Source of the DNA: Hyphomicrobiales bacterium
GTDB taxonomy: Bacteria > Pseudomonadota > Alphaproteobacteria > Parvibaculales > Parvibaculaceae
Direction of reading: 5' to 3'
Assembly: GCA_016124805.1 (NCBI GenBank)
Contig: WGND01000001.1
Location: forward strand, 1-64,000
DNA length: 64,000 nt
Every line of letters begins with the position of its first letter. The stretch's first letter is position 1. Below the pieces are notes generated by a model that did not search any database, was not told the DNA's origin, and saw only the letters and a program-made list of their open reading frames with translations. Below are positions 16,428 to 23,994 of the stretch, one piece after another. The position numbers and the translations under genes were made by a program.

Positions 16428-17921
16428 TCAGCTGATAGCCGCGAGATAGGCCTTCGCCAGATCATCTGCCCTGCCGGTGCCGAAGACATAGCGGTCCGGC
16501 CGGACAATGACGGCCTCGGCATCCACACCGGCGAGCCATTTCGCAAGCAGGCCGTCATCCTCCACATCACGTCCGAGCACCACAGCGCGCAACCCTTCAG
16601 GCATGGCGACATCAACAGGGTGCGTCGTGATGAACCAACCCTGATGGCAGAGCGCATCATCAAGCCGTTCTTTACGGCCCCCCTGCCGGATCATGGGCTG
16701 GGGAAAGAGCGATCCTGCCTTGGCCGACGCATGAAGACAGCCTTCCGCAAGCGGCGGCAAACCGGGCGTGGGGCCGGCGCCATTTGTCTTTTGCGCAGCG
16801 ATCATGTCGGCATCGCGTTTGGCGGCGGCATCCGGGTCAAGCGTGCAGATGACCTTGCCCATGCCGATGGCGACTTCAATGATATAACGCACATGGGGAT
16901 CGCGCTCGCGCTGATAGCTGTCGAGAAGCTTTTCCCCTGCCCGGCCCTGCAACACGGCGGCAAGCTTCCAGGCAAGATTGGCGGCATCACGCACACCCGA
17001 GCACAGGCCCTGCCCCATGAAGGGCGGCATCTGATGGGCGGCATCGCCCACAAGCAGAGCCGAGCTCTTGCGCCATTCATGCGCGACAAGGCCATGGAAA
17101 CGATAGACGGCCTTGCGCACCAGCTCGACCTGACCGGGCCGCACCTGGTCTTTCAGCAGATCTTCTATGCGCTCATCCTCAAGCATCTCATCAGGGTCTT
17201 CACCGGGCAGCAGCATGAACTCCCAGCGTCTGCAGCCGGGCGACATGGGCATGATGGTAACGGGCCGCCTGGGATCGCAGCTCTGCACCCCGAAAGGCGA
17301 TAAGCCCTCCTCATCTTTGGCCACGGTGTCGATGACAAGCCATGGCTCGTCAAAGGCAAAATCATAGAGGGTAATGCCGAGCGCCTGTCGTACGCGACTG
17401 GCACCACCATCTGCCCCGATGATGAACCGGGCTTCGACAGAGGTTTCCACGCCTGCCGCATCCGCAATGGTCGCAGCAATACCGCTCTCATCATTACGAT
17501 CAAGCGAGACGAAAGACACGCCCGTCCGCGCATCGACCTGCGGCATGGCTTCTATCACATCGCGCAGCGCCTTCTCCAGGCTGGGCTGATGAAACATGTA
17601 GCTGGGCGACCAGCCCGAAACGGTTGGCTCTTCCCCCTGATCAAAGCGCAGGAGAATTTCGCCCTCGGCATTGCGGAATTCATAGCTGCCCATGGGGCGA
17701 AGCGTCGGCGCCAGCACATCGGTAATGCCGAGCTGCTGAAAGACGCGCATGATCTCGTGATCGAAATGGGCAGCGCGCGGCGCGCGATAGATTTCCGTTT
17801 CCTTGTCGATGACAAGAACCTTCACCCCCCATTGGCCGAGCAGGCCAGCCAGCACCGCCCCGACCGGTCCCATGCCGACGATCAGCACATCGGTCTTGAT
17901 GCCTCCCCCCGCCTGCGCCAT
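16428..17921 (-). CDS. FAD-dependent aromatic hydroxylase (MhpA/PheA-like)
   Basis: 497-aa class A flavoprotein monooxygenase. Rossmann motif GMGPVGAVLAG lies near residue 16, the DG motif is ARFIIGADGGASRVRQ, and the GD motif is LVGDAAHQMPPFMGQGL. These proteins hydroxylate phenolic rings with NAD(P)H and O2; the closest recognisable relatives are 3-(3-hydroxyphenyl)propionate hydroxylases. Its start codon overlaps the stop of the FAH-family gene, making it the last gene of the TetR-dioxygenase-FAH-hydroxylase operon. The inferred role is to produce a catechol for the extradiol dioxygenase. Confidence 0.88.
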   Translation of the reverse strand: MAQAGGGIKTDVLIVGMGPVGAVLAGLLGQWGVKVLVIDKETEIYRAPRAAHFDHEIMRVFQQLGITDVLAPTLRPMGSYEFRNAEGEILLRFDQGEEPTVSGWSPSYMFHQPSLEKALRDVIEAMPQVDARTGVSFVSLDRNDESGIAATIADAAGVETSVEARFIIGADGGASRVRQALGITLYDFAFDEPWLVIDTVAKDEEGLSPFGVQSCDPRRPVTIMPMSPGCRRWEFMLLPGEDPDEMLEDERIEDLLKDQVRPGQVELVRKAVYRFHGLVAHEWRKSSALLVGDAAHQMPPFMGQGLCSGVRDAANLAWKLAAVLQGRAGEKLLDSYQRERDPHVRYIIEVAIGMGKVICTLDPDAAAKRDADMIAAQKTNGAGPTPGLPPLAEGCLHASAKAGSLFPQPMIRQGGRKERLDDALCHQGWFITTHPVDVAMPEGLRAVVLGRDVEDDGLLAKWLAGVDAEAVIVRPDRYVFGTGRADDLAKAYLAAIS

Positions 17922-18781
17922 CAGATGACCTCGGCTTTCATGACGCCTTCAATCTCGCCGACGCCATCGATCTCGACGCGCACGACATCGCCTTCCTTGA
18001 GAAAGACCATCGGGTCCATGGCCGCACCAATGCCGCCCGGCGTGCCCGTGAAAATGAGATCGCCCGGTTCCAGCGTCATGGCTTTGCTCAGATGCACGAT
18101 CTGGTCATAAATGTCGAAAATCAGATGTCTGGTGTTGGAGGTCTGGCGCAGCTCGCCATTGACCAGACAGCGAATATTGAGCGCGTGAGGATCGGGAACC
18201 TCGTCCGGCGTCACAATCCATGGGCCGAAAGGGGCATGGGTGTCGAAGGACTTGCCAAGTGTCCATTGCGGTGTGGTGTGCTGCCAGTCGCGCGTCGTCA
18301 TATCATTGCCGGCGGCAAAGCCGAAAATCACATCGGCGGCTTTTTCCTTGGGCACATTTTTGCAGCGTGTGCCGATGACCGCGACAAGCTCCGCTTCGTA
18401 ATCGATGAAGGGCGAGGCGGCCGGCATTTCAATCGGGTCAAAGGGTCCGTTGACGGATGTGACGGCCTTGGAAAACCAGATCTGATGCTTGGGCATCTCC
18501 ATCTTTGATTCAGCGACATGGTCGGCATAGTTGAGACCGATGGCGAAAATCTTTCCGGGTCGCTGGACCGGCGCCATGAGATGCACTTCGGCAAGCGGGT
18601 GATCCGGCTTCGCCTTATCTGCCAGTGCTTCGAGCTTCGGACGCCACGCCGTCCATGACTGCATCAGCGCAATCATTTCAGGGGGTGCGTCCGGCAGATG
18701 TTTAGCAATGTCGATCAGGCCGCCCTCTTTCACGAGGCCAAGACGCGGCGTGCCGTCCGTTTCATAGGTTGCGAGTTTCAT
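17921..18781 (-). CDS. Fumarylacetoacetate-hydrolase-family protein
   Basis: 286 aa. Two-part FAH layout with IGLNYADH near residue 80, metal ligands in DYEAELVAVIG, then GNDMTTRDWQ and a C-terminal FTGTPGGIG. Family members hydrolyse or decarboxylate oxo-acids from catechol meta-cleavage (for example acylpyruvates or 2-oxohepta-4-ene-1,7-dioates). It sits between the ring-cleaving dioxygenase and the hydroxylase, so it most likely processes the ring-cleavage product. The exact substrate cannot be read from sequence. Confidence 0.88.
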   Translation of the reverse strand: MKLATYETDGTPRLGLVKEGGLIDIAKHLPDAPPEMIALMQSWTAWRPKLEALADKAKPDHPLAEVHLMAPVQRPGKIFAIGLNYADHVAESKMEMPKHQIWFSKAVTSVNGPFDPIEMPAASPFIDYEAELVAVIGTRCKNVPKEKAADVIFGFAAGNDMTTRDWQHTTPQWTLGKSFDTHAPFGPWIVTPDEVPDPHALNIRCLVNGELRQTSNTRHLIFDIYDQIVHLSKAMTLEPGDLIFTGTPGGIGAAMDPMVFLKEGDVVRVEIDGVGEIEGVMKAEVI

Positions 18782-18808
18782 TTTCTGATTCCGGATTGTT
18801 GTTGATCG

Positions 18809-19735
18809 TCAGCCCATTGTCGGCGGCAAGGCGGGTCCCCATTGGGTGCCGACGAGCTCATCAACCGATGACTGTCGTGAGCCCCAGGCAGTATCAAGCA
18901 GGTCGCCATCGGTCCAATGTTCAACGGCATGGCCCCAGGGATCACGCCAATAGTCGAATATCTGGCTCCCGAGGAAGTGCCGCCCGACGCCCCATTCATG
19001 CTGGCGTTCCTTGGCGGCCAGAAAGGTATTGCCCACCATCAGGTCGTCAAGACCCGCGACCTCGAAGGCAGCATGATTGAATTTGGGCGTGCCGGTGCCC
19101 ATGAGGAACAGCGTGTGGTGATCGCTTGGCGTCTCGCCCCGGTCGCAGCGCATGAAAGCGCCGATGGCAAGCGAGGGATCACCAAGGAAGATTTCATCGG
19201 AGGTGATGAAGCCGAAGCGCGACTTGTACCATTCTTCCGAAATGCGGAAATCGGTGACGTTGAGCACGCAATGACCGATGCGCAGCACCTGCGAGGGCCC
19301 ACCGCCAACACGCAGCAATTCATTGAGGCGCGGCTTGTCGCTTGCGTCATTAAAGCCCGGCAGCCTGCGCGAGGGCTGGGGGGTGCTGCGCGCCCGGCCC
19401 GCCACAACCTCCACGACATAGCCATCGGGATCGGTGAGCCGGACAAGCTTGCCGCCGCCGGGACCTGTGATGTCTTCGACGGGCAGGTTTTCAGCCGCCG
19501 CCAGTGTTTCAAGATCGGCAAGGGATGCCGCCTCAAAGGCAACGGCGGCAAAGCCCGGCTCGCCGCGCTCTGTCACATGCACAAAGGCGTCGCCATCGGT
19601 GCCCTTCATATAGAGATGGGTGTCGTCGCGATGCGCACGGCTCAAACCGAAATCAATCAGGAATGATTCCATCGCGTCGAGATCGGGCGCGGTAAAGCGG
19701 ACATAGGCAATGTCCTGAATTTTTATGATGCTCAT
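18809..19735 (-). CDS. Type I extradiol ring-cleavage dioxygenase (VOC family)
   Basis: 308 aa, two VOC modules. The C-terminal module carries the complete extradiol set: metal ligands His155 (IGHCVLN), His221 (FNHAAFEV) and Glu272 (AVEHW), plus residues that line up with the BphC acid-base and binding positions (His207/208, His253 in VGRHFLGSQ, Tyr262). It is therefore expected to be a functional Fe(II) or Mn(II) catechol 2,3-dioxygenase-type enzyme. The N-terminal module lacks this set, as is normal for two-domain type I enzymes. Second gene of the leftward operon, 41 bp after the TetR gene. Confidence 0.88.
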   Translation of the reverse strand: MSIIKIQDIAYVRFTAPDLDAMESFLIDFGLSRAHRDDTHLYMKGTDGDAFVHVTERGEPGFAAVAFEAASLADLETLAAAENLPVEDITGPGGGKLVRLTDPDGYVVEVVAGRARSTPQPSRRLPGFNDASDKPRLNELLRVGGGPSQVLRIGHCVLNVTDFRISEEWYKSRFGFITSDEIFLGDPSLAIGAFMRCDRGETPSDHHTLFLMGTGTPKFNHAAFEVAGLDDLMVGNTFLAAKERQHEWGVGRHFLGSQIFDYWRDPWGHAVEHWTDGDLLDTAWGSRQSSVDELVGTQWGPALPPTMG

Positions 19736-19776
19736 GTCTCTCTCCCATATGGCCCTCTTGATGGGGCCAGATTTTT

Positions 19777-20436
19777 TCAGAGAAGCGCGCTATGCGCTTT
19801 CCCGATTGTTTCTTCGGCGCCGGCGCGCGACATGCCGAGCCCGGTGAGCAGCATGATTCCCATCTGTTGCATGAAGGGCCGCGCGAGCCTGATCTCCGAC
19901 ACATTCTGAAGATGCGAAATGGTCGCCATGGTGGTGCCGACCACAAAGGTGACGCCGGCCTCCTCTGTCGGGCAGGTGAAAACCCCCGCCGCCATGCCGT
20001 CGCGAATATCGCTCAGCAGGCCGACATTCAGCGGGTGCCTTGCATCCGTGATGCTGGAGATGAGACGCACAAGCGTCGGCAATTTCTGGCGCTCCTTGAG
20101 CGAGAAGCGGATGCAGATCGTGACGGCCCGCGCCATGCGCAAGGCCGGATCGCTGACGCCATTGTTCAGATGCCCGATTTCATCTTCGATGCGGGCGCGC
20201 GTTTCGGCAGCGATCACGCGAGCCAGATCTTCCTTGTCCGCAAAGTGATTATAGAAGGTGCCCTTGGCCACATCGGCGCGCATGACGATCTCGTCGATGC
20301 TGACGGCATCAAGCCCCCGCTCGCCTGACAGCCACTCGGCCGCCTCAAGCAGGGCAGCGCGCGTACGTTCGCGGCGCTGGGCGACGCGTCCCAGCGGTTC
20401 CTTCTGCGTTTTCAAAGCGGAATCGACAAGCGCCAT
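19777..20436 (-). CDS. TetR-family regulator of the twin-diiron catabolic cluster
   Basis: 219 aa. The N-terminal TetR HTH (AALLEAAEWLSGERGLDAVSIDEIVMRADVAKGTFYNHF, written here only to locate it: residues about 29-67) is followed by a helical ligand domain. Confidence 0.
   Translation of the reverse strand: MALVDSALKTQKEPLGRVAQRRERTRAALLEAAEWLSGERGLDAVSIDEIVMRADVAKGTFYNHFADKEDLARVIAAETRARIEDEIGHLNNGVSDPALRMARAVTICIRFSLKERQKLPTLVRLISSITDARHPLNVGLLSDIRDGMAAGVFTCPTEEAGVTFVVGTTMATISHLQNVSEIRLARPFMQQMGIMLLTGLGMSRAGAEETIGKAHSALL
19777..20436 (-). CDS. TetR-family transcriptional regulator
   Basis: 219 aa. A TetR HTH occupies about residues 25-70, ending in VAKGTFYNHFADK, and is followed by a helical ligand-binding domain. 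First gene of the leftward operon with the extradiol dioxygenase, FAH-family hydrolase and FAD hydroxylase. Its own promoter (TTGACT-N17-TATTTA on the minus strand) is overlapped at both boxes by TGAC-N6-GTCA palindromes, which indicates autorepression. Two further copies lie upstream of the two diiron genes. The ligand is probably a substrate or intermediate of the pathway (inference). Confidence 0.9.
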   Translation of the reverse strand: MALVDSALKTQKEPLGRVAQRRERTRAALLEAAEWLSGERGLDAVSIDEIVMRADVAKGTFYNHFADKEDLARVIAAETRARIEDEIGHLNNGVSDPALRMARAVTICIRFSLKERQKLPTLVRLISSITDARHPLNVGLLSDIRDGMAAGVFTCPTEEAGVTFVVGTTMATISHLQNVSEIRLARPFMQQMGIMLLTGLGMSRAGAEETIGKAHSALL

Positions 20437-20458
20437 GGGTCATCCTCATTCTTGATAA

Positions 20459-20490
20459 TGACTAAATAGTCAAAAATGACTTTTTAGTCA
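20459..20490 (-). promoter_or_regulatory. TetR-gene promoter overlapped by two TGAC-N6-GTCA operators
   Basis: Two perfect 14-bp palindromes at 20459-20472 and 20477-20490, 18 bp centre to centre, both of the form TGAC-N6-GTCA. On the minus strand the right one supplies the -35 (TTGACT at 20491-20486) and the left one the -10 (TATTTA at 20468-20463), with a 17-bp spacer. Repressor binding here would block RNA polymerase. Confidence 0.8.
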
Positions 20491-20523
20491 AATTATTTTC
20501 CGAACGAGCGAGTCCGCACAAAA

Positions 20524-20537
20524 TGACGCAGGTGTCA
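20524..20537. promoter_or_regulatory. TGAC-N6-GTCA operator upstream of second diiron gene
   Basis: TGAC and GTCA with a six-base spacer, embedded in longer arms AAAATGAC and GTCATTTT (20520-20541). It ends 95 bp before the ATG. A weak -35-like TTGCGG starts 8 bp after it, the same gap as at the first diiron promoter. Confidence 0.65.
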
Positions 20538-20632
20538 TTTTCGGATTGCGGAAAGGCAGACGAGTACCCACAATTATTTTAAGAGATTAGCCGCGCGCGT
20601 CGCGAAGGCTTGCCAGATGAGGAGAGAAACCC

Positions 20633-21760
20633 ATGAACCCGACCCGTCAGATCACGAAGGACAATGCCTATGAGGCCGTCGCACCCGATGATTTCGAGGC
20701 GATGATGGATGTGGACCGCTACAACAAGCGGACCGGCGCCTTCGACAAGATTATCTCGGCGACCCATGACCATTTCTGGGACCCGCTGGACAAGCGCTAT
20801 ATCGACTATAGCGAGCCCTTTGACAGCGAAAACGAGATGCTGATCGACCCCTCGCTGGTGCCAGAACTCAATCTGCCCTGTTTCCAGAAATTGTCGGAAA
20901 AGGAAAAAGTCGCCTTCGTCAATGAGACAGCGCGGTGGATGATGTCGGCGATCCTGCATGGCGAGCAGGGCGCCATGAACCTGTCGGCCTCGCTCTGCCA
21001 CATCCTGCTCGATCCGGGTGCGCAGGAATATGCGGCCAATCAGGCCCGCGAAGAAGCCCGCCACGTGACGGCCTTTGCCAAATATGTGCAGGCCCGTTTT
21101 GGCAAGCCCCTGCCCTGCGGTGAAACGCTGGCCGGTCTGCTTTCCGAGATGGTCAATGCCAAAGAGGTCTACAAGAAGATCGTCGGTATGCAGCTTCTCG
21201 TCGAAGGTCTGGCGATGGGGACTTTTGCCACCTTCTTCAACACGGCGCGCGATCCGCTGCTGGTGAAGCTCTGCCAGCTGGCCATGACGGATGAGGCGTT
21301 CCACCACAAATTCGGCAAGATCTGGGCTGACCGGACCATTCCCAAGCTCGACGAAGAAGAGCGTCACCTGATTGAGGACTGGGCGGCAAGCTGCTTCCAG
21401 ACGCTGCTCTTCAACCTCGTCAATCCGGAACAGAAGCGCGCGCTTTACGCGCCCTTCGGTCTGGACTGGGAAGTGGTGCAGGCCGAGATGCTGGACGCCG
21501 TCACCGATGAAGCCCGTCGCGAAGACATGAAGGAAGGCACCAATATTTTCCGTGTGCTGATCAAGACCCTGCTGCGGGCCGGCATCATCACCGACCGTAC
21601 CCGCCCCTTCTATGCCACCTATGTGGATATGGAAGAACTCAAGAATGAAGATGAACGCATGGTGGGCGATGATATCGCCGAGGCAGGCATTGCCTATCTC
21701 AAAACCATCAACTTCAACAATGGCAAAGGCGCGCCCAAGGCGTCGGTTGCTGCCGAATAA
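20633..21760 (+). CDS. Ferritin-like diiron protein, paralog 2
   Basis: 375 aa. Highly similar along its whole length to the protein at 15232, with the same diiron ligands at the same numbers: Glu111, Glu141/His144, Glu191, Glu221/His224. Differences concentrate in the N-terminal 100 residues and the C-terminal tail, so the pair could differ in substrate or form a heteromer. It is divergent from the TetR gene across a 196-bp region with three TGAC-N6-GTCA palindromes, and ends in its own terminator. The exact family and reaction are not recognised. Confidence 0.82.
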   Translation: MNPTRQITKDNAYEAVAPDDFEAMMDVDRYNKRTGAFDKIISATHDHFWDPLDKRYIDYSEPFDSENEMLIDPSLVPELNLPCFQKLSEKEKVAFVNETARWMMSAILHGEQGAMNLSASLCHILLDPGAQEYAANQAREEARHVTAFAKYVQARFGKPLPCGETLAGLLSEMVNAKEVYKKIVGMQLLVEGLAMGTFATFFNTARDPLLVKLCQLAMTDEAFHHKFGKIWADRTIPKLDEEERHLIEDWAASCFQTLLFNLVNPEQKRALYAPFGLDWEVVQAEMLDAVTDEARREDMKEGTNIFRVLIKTLLRAGIITDRTRPFYATYVDMEELKNEDERMVGDDIAEAGIAYLKTINFNNGKGAPKASVAAE

Positions 21761-21790
21761 TCAACGCACCACGCTTCGTGACGCAGGGGC

Positions 21791-21822
21791 AGGGCGGTTT
21801 CCGGGGGAAGCCGCCCTTCTTC
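21791..21822 (+). terminator. Intrinsic terminator after second diiron gene
   Basis: AGGGCGG and CCGCCCT pair, extended inward by TTTCC with GGAAG, three-base loop, followed by TCTTCTTC; 30 bp after the stop codon. Confidence 0.65.
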
Positions 21823-21876
21823 TTCGGGGGTGATGTTCTTATGTGCCTTGAGCCCTGCTTTCTGTAAACTGGAGCC

Positions 21877-22803
21877 ATGGACCAACAGACAATCGACGAA
21901 TCCCTGCAGGGCGCGCTACGCGAGGTTATTCCCGATCTGCCGACGGGGCTCTGGCATCTGGCCGGCGAAGGCGTGTGGGGCAAGGTGCTCGACCTCCATG
22001 ACGGCACCATGCTGAAGCTTGTGCATCGCAATGGCGGCATCGGCTCCGGGGATACCAAACTCATCCGCGAGACCCGCGCGCTGGACCTTCTCAACGGCTT
22101 GCGCACCGACATGTTCGTCGTGCCGAAACTCATTGGCCAGGAAAGATGGAGCAATGGCTGGATGCTGGGTGGCGCCTATATGGGGCCACCGCTTGCGGGC
22201 TGGCTGCGCATGGAAAAACTGCCCGGCCATTGCGCCGACGAAACCATGCTGCATGGTGCGGGCGCGAGCGAGCGCGACCGGCTCGGCGAGTCAATTGGCG
22301 CGGCCATTGCGACCTTCCATGAAGAAGCGGCAGCCCGGCTGGGTGAGGCAAGCGGGTTTGGTGACCCGATGCTGCGCACGCTGAAAGAAGCCGAGCCACG
22401 CTTGAACGGCCCGCATGACAAGGCCCGGCTGGAGGCCCTGCGCGCAGGATGGACCAGGGCTGGCGGCAAGGCCGTGCCGCTGCATGGCGATCTCAACCTG
22501 ACCAATATACTGAAGGGCGGGCCGCGCGATCCGCTTGGCTTTATTGATCTGGCCGAGTTCGGCATGGGCGCTGCCGAATATGATCTGCATCATTTCGAGA
22601 TGTCGGGTCCGCTGCGCGACGCTGTATTCCGCGGCTATGGCGCGATCACAGGAGCCATGCCAGACATGGATCTCTATCGCATGGGGGTTGCGGCATCGGC
22701 CGCCACCACGCTTGCCATTGCCGGCGGCGGCGGGCATCCGCGCGAGGCCGCGCGGCGTCGCTACTGGCTGGACGAATCCCTTTATCAGGCTGGCATAGAC
22801 TAG
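21877..22803 (+). CDS. Aminoglycoside-phosphotransferase-like small-molecule kinase
   Basis: 308 aa with the APH/choline-kinase fold. An N-lobe lysine lies in TMLKLVHRNGG, the catalytic loop is LHGDLNLTNIL, and the metal motif is FIDLAEFGMG. These enzymes phosphorylate hydroxyl groups of small metabolites (fructosamine, homoserine, choline, aminoglycosides); no feature identifies the substrate. The ATG has CTGGAG just upstream. The following gene (mmcB-like) starts nine bases after its stop and is probably cotranscribed. Confidence 0.8.
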   Translation: MDQQTIDESLQGALREVIPDLPTGLWHLAGEGVWGKVLDLHDGTMLKLVHRNGGIGSGDTKLIRETRALDLLNGLRTDMFVVPKLIGQERWSNGWMLGGAYMGPPLAGWLRMEKLPGHCADETMLHGAGASERDRLGESIGAAIATFHEEAAARLGEASGFGDPMLRTLKEAEPRLNGPHDKARLEALRAGWTRAGGKAVPLHGDLNLTNILKGGPRDPLGFIDLAEFGMGAAEYDLHHFEMSGPLRDAVFRGYGAITGAMPDMDLYRMGVAASAATTLAIAGGGGHPREAARRRYWLDESLYQAGID

Positions 22804-22811
22804 GTTTTTCG

Positions 22812-23300
22812 ATGGCTGAGAAAGACGACATCTCGGGATTTGCCGAAGAGGAAGATGCTTTCATCCTTTTTGACGGACGCCAGTCGCCGACGGCGGCGGC
22901 TGTGCAGCGGGGCTGCTGCCGACTGCTGGGGCAGATGGCCTTTGCGCCGGTGACAGAACTGACACTGGCAACCGGACGGCGCGCCGACATTGTTGCGCTC
23001 GGGCTCAAGGGCGAAATCATCATCATCGAAATCAAATCGAGCCTGGCTGATTTTCGCGCGGATTCGAAATGGGAAGACTATCTGGACTTCTGCGACCGCT
23101 TTTTCTTCGCCGTGCCGCCGGAATTCCCTCGCGAGGTCCTGCCGGAAGAAACCGGGCTCATTATCGCTGATCGCTATGGCGCGGAAATCCTGCATGAAGG
23201 CCCGGTGAGCAGGCTGCCGCCTGCCCGCCGCAAGGCCATGACACTGCATTTTGCCCGTGTCAGTGCGCGGCGCGTCCTGCGCTTCCTTGATCCGGACTAG
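22812..23300 (+). CDS. mmcB: MmcB-family DNA repair protein
   Basis: 162 aa, PD-(D/E)XK nuclease-like fold. The core is RRADIVALGLKGEIIIIEIKSS, with the Asp of RADIV and the E-x-K of IEIKSS as the expected metal and catalytic residues (about residues 57-77), followed by WEDYLDFCDRFFFAVP. MmcB is known from Caulobacter as a mitomycin-C-inducible repair protein and is widespread in Alphaproteobacteria. It ends next to the convergent regA stop with no gap. Confidence 0.87.
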   Translation: MAEKDDISGFAEEEDAFILFDGRQSPTAAAVQRGCCRLLGQMAFAPVTELTLATGRRADIVALGLKGEIIIIEIKSSLADFRADSKWEDYLDFCDRFFFAVPPEFPREVLPEETGLIIADRYGAEILHEGPVSRLPPARRKAMTLHFARVSARRVLRFLDPD

Positions 23301-23879
23301 CTATTTCGGCGCGCGCTTGGCGAGAATGCGCTGAAGCGTGCGGCGATGCATGTTGAGGCGACGGGCCGTCTCCGAGACATTGCGTCCGCATAATTCATAG
23401 ACGCGCTGGATATGTTCCCAGCGCACACGGTCAGCGGACATGGGATTTTCAGGCGGATCGGCGCGATCCCCACGCTTGGCAAGCAGCGCTGCTTCAATGG
23501 CATCGGCATCCGACGGCTTGGCCAGATAATCCACCGCCCCAAGCTTCACAGCCGCAACAGCCGTGGCGATGTTGCCATAGCCGGTGAGCACCACGATGCG
23601 GGCATCGGGGCGGGCGTCTTCGATAGCGGAAACAACATCAAGACCATTGCCATCTTCCAGGCGCAGATCGACGACAGCAAAGCCCGGCTTTTTGGATTTG
23701 GCCAGATCCTTGCCGTCCTTGACGGTGCTTGCCGTTGATACGTCAAAGCCACGGCTTTCCATGGCGCGCGCCAGACGTGTGAGGAAGGGCACATCATCAT
23801 CGACAAGCAGAAGCGTGCGATCCTCGGGCAAGACAGGCGTTTCATCGCTTGCGCCTTGCGGCGTCTCTATTTCAGTCAT
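23301..23879 (-). CDS. regA: RegA/ActR/PrrA redox response regulator
   Basis: 192 aa. The receiver domain has acidic residues Asp27/Asp28 and phospho-acceptor Asp71 (VVDLRLEDGNGL). A proline-rich hinge leads to a Fis-type HTH (RVYELCGRNVSETARRLNMH, about residues 155-174) nearly identical to RegA proteins. It is a global activator/repressor of photosynthesis, respiration, carbon and nitrogen fixation genes in response to redox state. Downstream of regB on the same strand, with a 115-bp gap. Confidence 0.93.
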   Translation of the reverse strand: MTEIETPQGASDETPVLPEDRTLLLVDDDVPFLTRLARAMESRGFDVSTASTVKDGKDLAKSKKPGFAVVDLRLEDGNGLDVVSAIEDARPDARIVVLTGYGNIATAVAAVKLGAVDYLAKPSDADAIEAALLAKRGDRADPPENPMSADRVRWEHIQRVYELCGRNVSETARRLNMHRRTLQRILAKRAPK

Positions 23880-23994
23880 TCCTGGACCCAGCCTTATTCC
23901 ACAATGAGAAGGGGGAGATTTTAGGCCTTTAGACGGTCAAGTCCAAGCCTGACCGGGCAAGATTGACCTGTATCATATTGTAGCAGACAAAACC

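Noticed and set aside
19777-20436. Duplicate low-value entries in the feature list for the genes at 19777, 29309, 44004, 48207 and 58751 (confidence 0)
   Set aside because: These are superseded drafts; the entry with non-zero confidence at the same coordinates is the annotation to use.
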